This document shows, in pieces, positions 7,849 through 15,064 of a stretch of DNA of 23,201 bases; the stretch's first letter is position 1; every line of letters starts with the position of its first letter. The DNA is from Porphyromonadaceae bacterium UBA2720 (GTDB taxonomy: Bacteria > Bacteroidota > Bacteroidia > Bacteroidales > Muribaculaceae). Location of the stretch: the NCBI GenBank assembly GCA_002353885.1, contig DEKO01000071.1, forward strand, positions 1 to 23,201. The letters run 5' to 3'. The notes below the pieces were generated by a model that saw only the letters and a program-made list of their open reading frames with translations, made no database searches and had not been told where the DNA came from. Position numbers and translations under genes: made by a program.

Positions 7849-8508
7849 TTAAAGAAGTCCCTGTGTCGACACGTACTTCACCAGTCCTGAGCCCAAGCCG
7901 TAGAGCGAGATGAGGAGCAGGAGCGTGCCCATGATGCGATTGATGGTCCACATGCTGCCTTTGGTGAATCTTGAGCGAACCTTGTCGACAGCATAGGTGA
8001 TGACTGTCCACCAGAGCAGAGCTCCACCGGTTATCAAGATATACCCCAGAATGATGTGGTACCATTTGTGCTCTTCAGGATTAGGAAAGCCAAAACGAGC
8101 AAACAGAGGGATGATGAGAAACAAGATGAGCGGGTTAGACAAGGTGAAAAAGAATCCGGTGATTGCGTCACGTGTGTTGTCATCCTTGTCATTGGTGTCC
8201 TTGACACGGTCATCGCCGGGATTGTGGAATATCATGTACGCAGCATAGACAATGAGGATGACGCTTCCAAGAATCTGCAGCATCGTCACATTGTCTTCGA
8301 TGTAATCTGTCACAAAACTGATTCCCAGTCCTGTAAGCAAGCAGTAAAACAAATCACTTGCTGCAGCACCAAGACCAGTGAACCAACCCGACACACGTCC
8401 TTTGTTGAGGGTGCGTTGCACAGTCAGAATGCCAATAGGGCCCATTGGGGCTGAAAGAATGATACCTATCGAGAGACAGCCTATGATGAGTGATATCAGT
8501 GTGGCCAA
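7849..8508 (-). CDS. LysE/RhtB family amino-acid exporter
   Basis: A 219-residue inner-membrane protein of the LysE superfamily, which exports amino acids or related small solutes. The signature APMGPIGIL at residues 20-28 follows the first helix, and the second conserved block GFFFTLSNPLILF is at 118-130. About six hydrophobic segments are visible: near 5-25, 41-65, 76-94, 116-138, 150-172 and 190-211. An acidic loop at 98-113 (DDRVKDTNDKDD) separates the halves. Length fits the family. The start codon is TTG at 8508: an in-frame stop at 8514 excludes any upstream ATG, and the next Met (residue 22) would remove the first helix. It has its own promoter box and is followed after 14 bases by the secreted protein gene. 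Confidence 0.85.
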   Translation of the reverse strand: MATLISLIIGCLSIGIILSAPMGPIGILTVQRTLNKGRVSGWFTGLGAAASDLFYCLLTGLGISFVTDYIEDNVTMLQILGSVILIVYAAYMIFHNPGDDRVKDTNDKDDNTRDAITGFFFTLSNPLILFLIIPLFARFGFPNPEEHKWYHIILGYILITGGALLWWTVITYAVDKVRSRFTKGSMWTINRIMGTLLLLISLYGLGSGLVKYVSTQGLL

Positions 8509-8532
8509 AACTTAAATTTGCTTTTTACACCG

Positions 8533-8564
8533 CAAAAGTACAAAAAAAACGCCAATCGTGACAA
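8533..8564 (-). promoter_or_regulatory. Promoter of the LysE-type exporter operon
   Basis: On the minus strand, TTG at 8564-8562 is followed after 21 bases by TACTTTTG at 8540-8533, matching the Bacteroidota -33/-7 promoter. The start codon is about 25 bases downstream. Confidence 0.65.
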
Positions 8565-8611
8565 GAAATGTCGACTTTTTCGCAACAAATGAGTTTTTTT
8601 GTTCAATTTCC

Positions 8612-8642
8612 TTGATATTTAGATATTTTTGCCGTATATTTG
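8612..8642 (+). promoter_or_regulatory. Promoter of the giant helicase-nuclease gene
   Basis: TTG at 8612-8614 and TATATTTG at 8635-8642 are 20 bases apart and match the Bacteroidota promoter. Transcription should begin near 8649. This rules out the in-frame TTG at 8640 as start codon, because it lies inside the -7 box, and leaves the ATGs at 8664 or 8685. Confidence 0.65.
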
Positions 8643-8684
8643 CAGAGTGTAAATTCTGAGTGTATGGGAGAGAATAGGCCATTG

Positions 8685-11600
8685 ATGGCACAAAAGGGTG
8701 TCATACTCCAAATTGAATTGCTGCCATGCGTCAATCTGTCAATGATTGACTATCATGCAGTGGTATGCAATCGTTGTGCTCTGTCTAACATGAGTGACCA
8801 AGATGTGCAGGACGTCGAGGTCACCGTGTCGGGAGAGTTTATCACAACGAGCAGCGTGACCGTCGCACAATTGCCATCGCAATGGACGGTGCAGTTGGGT
8901 GGGTTACAAGTTGAATTCAATCGCGAGATGCTGGCCGAACTGAATCAGCCCATTGTCACCACAGCGCATTTTGCAGCCACGAGTGGACAAGACATCCTTA
9001 CCGAAAAAGACTGCGAGGTGACCTTGCTCCCAGATAACTATTGGCCGGGATTGCAAGTGATGCCATCGGCTATAGCCACATTGGTTCACCCCGAATCTAC
9101 AGCTGTTGCCCAAATCCTGCATGCAGCGAGCCAACATCTCGAACGCCTCACTCAAGACCCCGTCTTTGACAACTACCAGACACAAGATCCTAATCGTTCG
9201 AGAGCTCAGATGGCTGCCATCTATCAAACAATGCAGCAACTGCAGATAACTACAATGCCGATTGACGGCACCCTTGAACAATTTAGAAATCGAGTCCGAT
9301 CGCATCGGCAAGTCCTTGACCAGCGGTTGGGCAACAGTTTAGAAATAGCATTGCTCATGGTGGCATGCCTTGAGGCTTGCGGGCTCAACCCGCTGATTGT
9401 CTTCATGCGTTCACATGTGCTAGTGGGTATATGGCTTGTCGACTCGTTCAGCCCATCGCCAGTGAGCGACGACAGCTCGTTTCTGATCAAGGCATCGCAC
9501 GACGACTTGGGTGAAATGGCCTTGCTCGATGTGGCAACATGTGGACAAACTGAGATGCTGACGTTTGACCAGGCTTCACAACGAGCTCAAGTCTATATTC
9601 GCGACACCAAGCAAGCGTTCAACTGCTATGTCGACATCAAGGCGTGTCGTCTACAGAACATCCGTCCTTCAGCCAGTACATCTTGCGAAGACACTCCCAC
9701 ACAAGATGCCGTCAACAATGATACAATCAAGTCAATCTCGCCAATAGACATCGCCCGTCAACAAGCAGGCGAGATCACCAAGCAACAGATTTGGGAGCGA
9801 AAGTTGCTTGACTTCTCTATGCGCAACAATCTGCTGAACATGCGCATCGGCAAGCGTGTGTTGCCATTCATCTCGTTTGCCATCGACCAACTCGAAGACC
9901 ACATCAGCAAAGGCGAGGAATATAGCATCTTGCCGTCACCTGCACAGAGTCGTTTCCTGCCAGACGAACATGGCATCTACGACTCGACACTGGTGCAAGA
10001 GCAGTGGCAACCACTTGTCGTCAATGAGCTGAAAAACAAACGGCTCCGTTGCTATCTCTCAGACACAGAGACTGTCAATGTACTCAAGCACATACACCGC
10101 ACATCGCGTGTCGCACTCGAAGAGAATGGAGCCAATTCGCTGTTTCTGGCGTTGGGCATACTCAAGTGGTATGAGACCGACCGCAGCATCAAGCCGCGAT
10201 ATGCTCCCATTCTGATGATACCTGTTGATCTCATCAGGCATGCGGGCAGCAATTACGTCATTCGCTCGCGTGGTGAGGAGACAATCATCAATGTTACACT
10301 CGTCGAGATGATCAAGCAGCAGTTCCAATTGACCATGCCAGGGTTGTCGCCGCTACCCACCGACAGCGATGGCGTGGACGTGAGGCAAGTGATGGCCATC
10401 GTGCGCAATGCCATCATATCGCGACCTCGATGGGACGTGCTGGATGAAGCCATGCTGGGACTGTTCTCGTTCAGCAAATTTGTGATGTGGAACGACATCC
10501 ACAACCATGCGCTGCAACTGTCGAGGCATCCTGTGATACAAGCGCTCGCCGACGGCAAAGCCTTGAACCCTGACGACACCGAACAGGCCGATGTGGACGC
10601 ACGTGAGCTTGATCAGCAATCATCACCTGCCGAGTTTGCCATTCCCGTTGATGTTGATTCATCACAGTTTGAGGCAATTGTCGAGTCGGGAATGGGAAAG
10701 AGTTTTGTGCTGCATGGCCCGCCAGGGACCGGCAAGTCACAGACCATCACCAACATGATCGCCAATGCGCTGTTCCAAGGCAAAAGAGTGCTCTTTGTCG
10801 CCGAGAAGATGGCAGCCCTTGAGGTGGTGCAGAAGCGTATCAAGGCTATCGGCTTCAACCCGTTCTGCCTGGAGCTGCACAGCAACAAAGCCACCAAGAC
10901 CCATGTGCTGCAGCAACTGGACCTGGCCTTAAATACCATAGAGCGTGGCGCCTCGAAAGACTACCCATCGACGGCAAAGAAGCTGTTTCAGCAACGGAAA
11001 CAACTGGCCCAGTATGTGCAAGCCATGCACGAGCAGCGCAGCTATGGGATGTCGCTCTATGAATGCCTCTCGCGCTACCTTGACACCGAGGGCGACGAAA
11101 TGCAGCTGAGTCATCGGGACATCAACACAATCAATGCCGACGTGATCGCACAAAGCCAGGAGGCCATCCTGGCCCTGGAGCCTGTGCTACAACTGACAGG
11201 CACGCCCTCGCATCATCCACTATACGGCCTTGCCATTCATGACACCACACCACAGGGGCTGCGTCACACGGGTGAGCTGATCAAACGCTACGGCTCGCAA
11301 TTGGCACAGCTGCGTCAAGACGCAGCCGGCATTGACCGTCTGCTGGCACTCGACTTGGGGAACCGGTTGTCATCCTATCATGTCCTGTCAGAACTGAGCC
11401 GGTCGCTTGCCGACATCAGATGGCTATCGGTCGCCATGATGGATTGTGGCAACCCCACACGATTGCAACACTGGCAGCAAATGATCGCTCTTGGGGCTCA
11501 ACGCAGCGCAGCCAAGGCACAAGTCGATGTCAACTTCAACCCTACCGCCTACCAACTCAACGCTGCTGAGCTCAAGCTACAATGGCAGACAATCAATCAG

Positions 11601-14600
11601 AAGTGGTGGCTGCCCAAATATTTTGCTAAACGCAAATTTCTCAAGCTCTTCTCTCCCCATCTTCGTGTCATTAATAACAAGGGTGAGCATACTGAGCACC
11701 TACTGACTCTGTTGGAAGATTTCCAGCAAAAGGATGCCAACTATGCTGACCCAATGCATCGTGAGTTGGAGATGGTGTTCGCGCAACGGCTCTCGAGAGA
11801 CGCTGCTCCATGGGCTCAGATGCACGACGACCTGCAACGCGCCGCTCGGCTGATCGGGCAAATGGACCAATATGCCACCAGCGAACAAAAAGCACTGATC
11901 CTCAACACAATCGGCCGCATGGCTGCAACCAACCCAGGCGCGTTTGCAAGCAATGGCGCGGTCTTCAAGCAGATGTGCCACGACTATGGTCAAGCCAGCA
12001 ACACGCTTGCCGAAATGAAACCATTCTGCTCGTTTGACAATCCTGACAACGAACATCTAGAAGAGTTGGCCAACACCTTATCACAGCATGTCGAGCACGA
12101 AGGACGAGAATGGAAACTGTGGACCGACCAGCGCGACCACCTGCGTACAATGGGCCTGGGCGAGGTTGTGGATGCCATCACCCATGGACTGGAGCCAAGC
12201 GTTGCAGCCATCGCATGGGCCAAGGCGGTGTATCATCACATCGCATCGAACACGCTGGCCAGCGACCAAAGGTTGGAATCGTTCTCGGGGCTAGTTTTTG
12301 AGGACACGATCAAGAAGTTCAGGCAGCTTGACAACAAATTCCAAGAGCTGACCAAGAACGAACTGTTCAACCGCCTGACACGCTCGTTGCGAGAGCATAC
12401 CATGTCGCCCAAACTGTTCCAACAGATGGGATACTTGCGGCGAAACATCAACAATCGTGGGCGAGGACAGAGCGTGCGAAACATCATGGACCAGATTTCG
12501 GACCTCTTGCCCTATCTGTGCCCGTGCTTGCTCATGAGCCCAATCTCGGTCGCACAATATCTTGACTTGAGCCAACCCCCATTTGACCTCGTCATCTTCG
12601 ACGAGGCCTCGCAGATGCCCACCAGCGAAGCCGTGGGAGCCATTGCCAGGGGCAAGGCGCTCATCGTCGTGGGCGATCCCAAACAGATGCCACCGACCAG
12701 TTTCTTCAATGTCAATCAAGTTGACGAGTCAGAAGCTGTGATTGACGATCTGGACAGTGTGCTTGACGACACCATAGCACTCGACTTCCCTGCAAGACAT
12801 CTGCGTTGGCATTACCGCAGTCGGCATGAGAGTCTCATCGCATTCAGCAACTCGCAGTACTATGATGGCCGACTCATCACGTTCCCCAGTGTCGACGACC
12901 GTGACACGAAGGTGTCGTTTATACCAGTCCAGGGTGTATATGACTATGGACGAACACGCAGCAACAAGGCCGAAGCACAAGCCATTGTTGAAGAAGTTCT
13001 CAGAAGGTTGTCGGACAAAAAACTGAGAAAGATGAGCCTAGGCATTGTGTCATTCAGTGTCGCGCAACAAAACCTCATCGACGACCTGTTGATGGACGCC
13101 TTCGCTCTATATCCCAAACTCGAACAGTTTGCTACTGACCGTGAGGAGCCACTGTTCATCAAGAACCTGGAGAATGTTCAGGGCGACGAGCGAGATGTCA
13201 TCCTCTTCTCGATTGGATATGGGCCGGATGCAAGAGGCAAAGTCTCGATGAACTTCGGGCCGCTCAACAACAGCGGGGGAGAACGCCGACTCAATGTCGC
13301 TGTGTCTCGAGCACGATATGAAATGATTGTGTTCTCAACACTGCAACCTGAGCAGATTGACCTCAACCGGTCGAAGTCGCTGGGTGTGCAAGGACTCAAA
13401 ATGTTTCTTGAGTATGCTCGTGATGGACACATCAGCTATCAGAACAACAACCAGCAGCATGTGGTCAACATCATGGCAAAGCAGTTGGCTCAGGAACTCA
13501 GCGACAAGGGATATCAAGTTGACACAGCCGTTGGACGGTCAAAGTTCAAAATTGACCTGGCTGTGATCAATCCCCATGAGCCAGACAAGTATATGCTGGG
13601 CATCTTGTGCGACGGCAAGGGCTACAGCGACACCAAGACGGTGCGCGATCGGGAAGTGTGCCAGCCTACCGTGCTGACCGCCCTGGGATGGAACATCGTG
13701 CGCATCTGGATGGTTGACTGGTTCTATCATCGTCAGCGTGTGGTCGATCAAGTGCTAGAAAAACTGCGCAACATCGAAGCCAAACTCACAGCACAAAACT
13801 CAAAGGCTGATGTTCACAAGCAAAGTAACATCAGTCAGGCGTCTACCGAGCAGCCAGCCCAACTAAAGCAAGAAACTCCCTCATCGCTAGACAAACAACC
13901 CGTCAGCGCCAAACTGCCGTCGCCCCCCACCGTCACACACAAACCCGCAGCAGAGCCTGAGCCAGCAGCTTCAGAGCCTGTTGTTGCCAGCACCGAGCCT
14001 AAGCCTGACAGAAAAACGCTGCCTACGGCAAAACCCAAACGCGATGATGCCGACGTGCAACCATCAGACCCACAACATGAGCAATCGACCACGGCAGCAA
14101 CTCCAGTTCAGTACGTGCCACAACTGATGCCCTATGTCGAAGCCGACATCCAAGTCGAAGAAAAGGGTGGGGTGATGATGATGACCACACGTCCCACCAA
14201 GACCATGGCACAAATGACCGAGATTCTGAAGTGCGAACAGCCTATCACCTTCCACTATGCCTGCAAACGCATGTGCCGCATTTGGGCCATCAGGAGCATC
14301 AATGACCGTGTGCAACGTTATGTCACATGGCTGCTCAAGCAGACAGCCACACTTGATGATGCTGCGACACAAGCAGTCCCATACTATTGGGCAAAGAACA
14401 AGCCCCTGCTCAACTACGCGGGCTATCGTGTCAAGGCCGGACGAGAATGGAACGACATCCCACTCATCGAGATTGAGAATGCCATCCTCGCACTACTTAT
14501 TAAAGGGAAGCATATCTCTGAGGCCGAGATGCCGCAAAGGGTCATAGAAACCTTTGGAATCAAGAAGTGTGGCACACTATTCCACGAGCAGGTGTCCCAT

Positions 14601-14696
14601 GCTTTGACCGAACTGGTGAGGCAGAAAAGAATTCGTCATGACAGCAACGGATACAGCAATTCTCGAAAATCAAAGGCAACTTCAGGCTCACAGTAA
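8685..14696 (+). CDS. Giant DUF4011 / SF1 helicase / Vsr-like nuclease fusion protein
   Basis: About 2,003 residues. Order: N-terminal beta region (1-190); transglutaminase-like segment (about 200-255: S218, H244, D253); DUF4011-like block (LLDFSMRNNLLNMRIGKR, near 375); SF1 helicase with Walker A GPPGTGKS (K684), DEAS Walker B (D1306, E1307), GDPKQ motif III (1330-1334) and motif VI arginine R1542, the two RecA lobes separated by about 600 helical residues; PD-(D/E)XK Vsr/DUF559-like nuclease (D1624, D1643, K1645, then RDREV and GWNIVRIWMVDWF); a low-complexity Pro/Lys/Glu/Gln linker at about 1705-1805; a C-terminal DUF3320-type region. It should translocate on and cut nucleic acid. A phage-defence role is inference from architecture. 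I chose ATG 8685 because the conserved strand ILQIELLP starts just after it; ATG 8664 would add seven residues. Codon style resembles its neighbours and it stands alone with its own promoter. Confidence 0.88.
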   Translation: MAQKGVILQIELLPCVNLSMIDYHAVVCNRCALSNMSDQDVQDVEVTVSGEFITTSSVTVAQLPSQWTVQLGGLQVEFNREMLAELNQPIVTTAHFAATSGQDILTEKDCEVTLLPDNYWPGLQVMPSAIATLVHPESTAVAQILHAASQHLERLTQDPVFDNYQTQDPNRSRAQMAAIYQTMQQLQITTMPIDGTLEQFRNRVRSHRQVLDQRLGNSLEIALLMVACLEACGLNPLIVFMRSHVLVGIWLVDSFSPSPVSDDSSFLIKASHDDLGEMALLDVATCGQTEMLTFDQASQRAQVYIRDTKQAFNCYVDIKACRLQNIRPSASTSCEDTPTQDAVNNDTIKSISPIDIARQQAGEITKQQIWERKLLDFSMRNNLLNMRIGKRVLPFISFAIDQLEDHISKGEEYSILPSPAQSRFLPDEHGIYDSTLVQEQWQPLVVNELKNKRLRCYLSDTETVNVLKHIHRTSRVALEENGANSLFLALGILKWYETDRSIKPRYAPILMIPVDLIRHAGSNYVIRSRGEETIINVTLVEMIKQQFQLTMPGLSPLPTDSDGVDVRQVMAIVRNAIISRPRWDVLDEAMLGLFSFSKFVMWNDIHNHALQLSRHPVIQALADGKALNPDDTEQADVDARELDQQSSPAEFAIPVDVDSSQFEAIVESGMGKSFVLHGPPGTGKSQTITNMIANALFQGKRVLFVAEKMAALEVVQKRIKAIGFNPFCLELHSNKATKTHVLQQLDLALNTIERGASKDYPSTAKKLFQQRKQLAQYVQAMHEQRSYGMSLYECLSRYLDTEGDEMQLSHRDINTINADVIAQSQEAILALEPVLQLTGTPSHHPLYGLAIHDTTPQGLRHTGELIKRYGSQLAQLRQDAAGIDRLLALDLGNRLSSYHVLSELSRSLADIRWLSVAMMDCGNPTRLQHWQQMIALGAQRSAAKAQVDVNFNPTAYQLNAAELKLQWQTINQKWWLPKYFAKRKFLKLFSPHLRVINNKGEHTEHLLTLLEDFQQKDANYADPMHRELEMVFAQRLSRDAAPWAQMHDDLQRAARLIGQMDQYATSEQKALILNTIGRMAATNPGAFASNGAVFKQMCHDYGQASNTLAEMKPFCSFDNPDNEHLEELANTLSQHVEHEGREWKLWTDQRDHLRTMGLGEVVDAITHGLEPSVAAIAWAKAVYHHIASNTLASDQRLESFSGLVFEDTIKKFRQLDNKFQELTKNELFNRLTRSLREHTMSPKLFQQMGYLRRNINNRGRGQSVRNIMDQISDLLPYLCPCLLMSPISVAQYLDLSQPPFDLVIFDEASQMPTSEAVGAIARGKALIVVGDPKQMPPTSFFNVNQVDESEAVIDDLDSVLDDTIALDFPARHLRWHYRSRHESLIAFSNSQYYDGRLITFPSVDDRDTKVSFIPVQGVYDYGRTRSNKAEAQAIVEEVLRRLSDKKLRKMSLGIVSFSVAQQNLIDDLLMDAFALYPKLEQFATDREEPLFIKNLENVQGDERDVILFSIGYGPDARGKVSMNFGPLNNSGGERRLNVAVSRARYEMIVFSTLQPEQIDLNRSKSLGVQGLKMFLEYARDGHISYQNNNQQHVVNIMAKQLAQELSDKGYQVDTAVGRSKFKIDLAVINPHEPDKYMLGILCDGKGYSDTKTVRDREVCQPTVLTALGWNIVRIWMVDWFYHRQRVVDQVLEKLRNIEAKLTAQNSKADVHKQSNISQASTEQPAQLKQETPSSLDKQPVSAKLPSPPTVTHKPAAEPEPAASEPVVASTEPKPDRKTLPTAKPKRDDADVQPSDPQHEQSTTAATPVQYVPQLMPYVEADIQVEEKGGVMMMTTRPTKTMAQMTEILKCEQPITFHYACKRMCRIWAIRSINDRVQRYVTWLLKQTATLDDAATQAVPYYWAKNKPLLNYAGYRVKAGREWNDIPLIEIENAILALLIKGKHISEAEMPQRVIETFGIKKCGTLFHEQVSHALTELVRQKRIRHDSNGYSNSRKSKATSGSQ

Positions 14697-14730
14697 CGCT
14701 TACCTGGCCAGAGACATGGCCGACAGGCGA

Positions 14731-14759
14731 AATGCTAATTTTTCAAAAATATTGGCATT
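14731..14759 (+). terminator. AT-rich hairpin after the helicase-nuclease gene, possible terminator
   Basis: AATGCTAAT at 14731-14739 pairs with ATTGGCATT at 14751-14759 (nine pairs, one G-T), and the inner T and A runs can extend the stem. It lies 35 bases after the stop codon and just before the recJ promoter. No T tract follows, so terminator function is uncertain. Confidence 0.4.
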
Positions 14760-14773
14760 GTGACTGAAAATAT

Positions 14774-14804
14774 TTTGAAAGTCCGTATTTTTGTAATAAC
14801 TTTG
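14774..14804 (+). promoter_or_regulatory. Promoter upstream of recJ-recQ
   Basis: TTTG at 14774-14777 and TAACTTTG at 14797-14804 are 19 bases apart, an excellent Bacteroidota -33/-7 pair. Transcription should start near 14811, about 250 bases before the recJ ATG. That is an unusually long leader for this window. Confidence 0.7.
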
Positions 14805-14810
14805 TAGGAA

Positions 14811-15060
14811 TTTAGCGACAAATGCTACTTTTATGTAACAAAGTGCGAGCGTTACATATGAGTCAAGTGGTTGATTGTCACCATTCTGCATGCCATTTGG
14901 AGGCCCGGATGCGCCATCCATGACAAGGTGTGCATCATTCATGACTTGACAATGTTTGCAACCGGCAGGCAACATTGTCTTCACTTAGAGCTCGCACGAC
15001 CTTGTCGGGGCCATTGGTGCCAGAGGGCACAGGTCATAGCTCAGCATAATAAAAAATAAC
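14811..15060 (+). ncRNA. Candidate structured leader or small RNA before recJ
   Basis: This is most of the 368-base gap between the helicase gene and recJ; I find no credible gene in it. It holds several complementary segments: hairpin A (TATGTAAC 14832-14839 with GTTACATA 14851-14858), hairpin C (GACAATGTT 14948-14956 with AACATTGTC 14971-14979), hairpin D (GTGCC 15017-15021 with GGCAC 15026-15030, loop AGAG), and a small GGATG/CATCC hairpin at 14907-14919. Two longer-range matches are GTGCGAGC 14843-14850 (the loop of hairpin A) with GCTCGCAC 14990-14997, and GACAAGGT 14922-14929 with ACCTTGTC 14999-15006. Together these would form a pseudoknotted fold. I recognise no known riboswitch, 6S, SRP, RNase P or tmRNA signature. 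It may be a regulatory leader of recJ-recQ, a separate small RNA, or chance pairing. Confidence 0.35.
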
Positions 15061-15064
15061 ATAA

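Noticed and set aside
7835..8065. N-terminal extension of the secreted protein frame
   Set aside because: It overlaps the exporter gene in another frame, and the real start at 7834 gives a proper signal peptide.
8640..8684. TTG at 8640 as start of the giant helicase gene
   Set aside because: This codon lies inside the -7 promoter box, so it would precede the transcript start.
14700..15059. Two small open frames (94 codons minus, 62 codons plus) in the gap before recJ
   Set aside because: No motif, low plausibility of composition, and they overlap the promoter and repeat-rich leader.
14811..15060. tmRNA, 6S RNA, SRP RNA or a known riboswitch in the recJ leader
   Set aside because: I looked for tRNA-like ends with CCA, the SRP GGAA loop, RNase P conserved blocks and common riboswitch boxes and found none. 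It remains an unclassified candidate.
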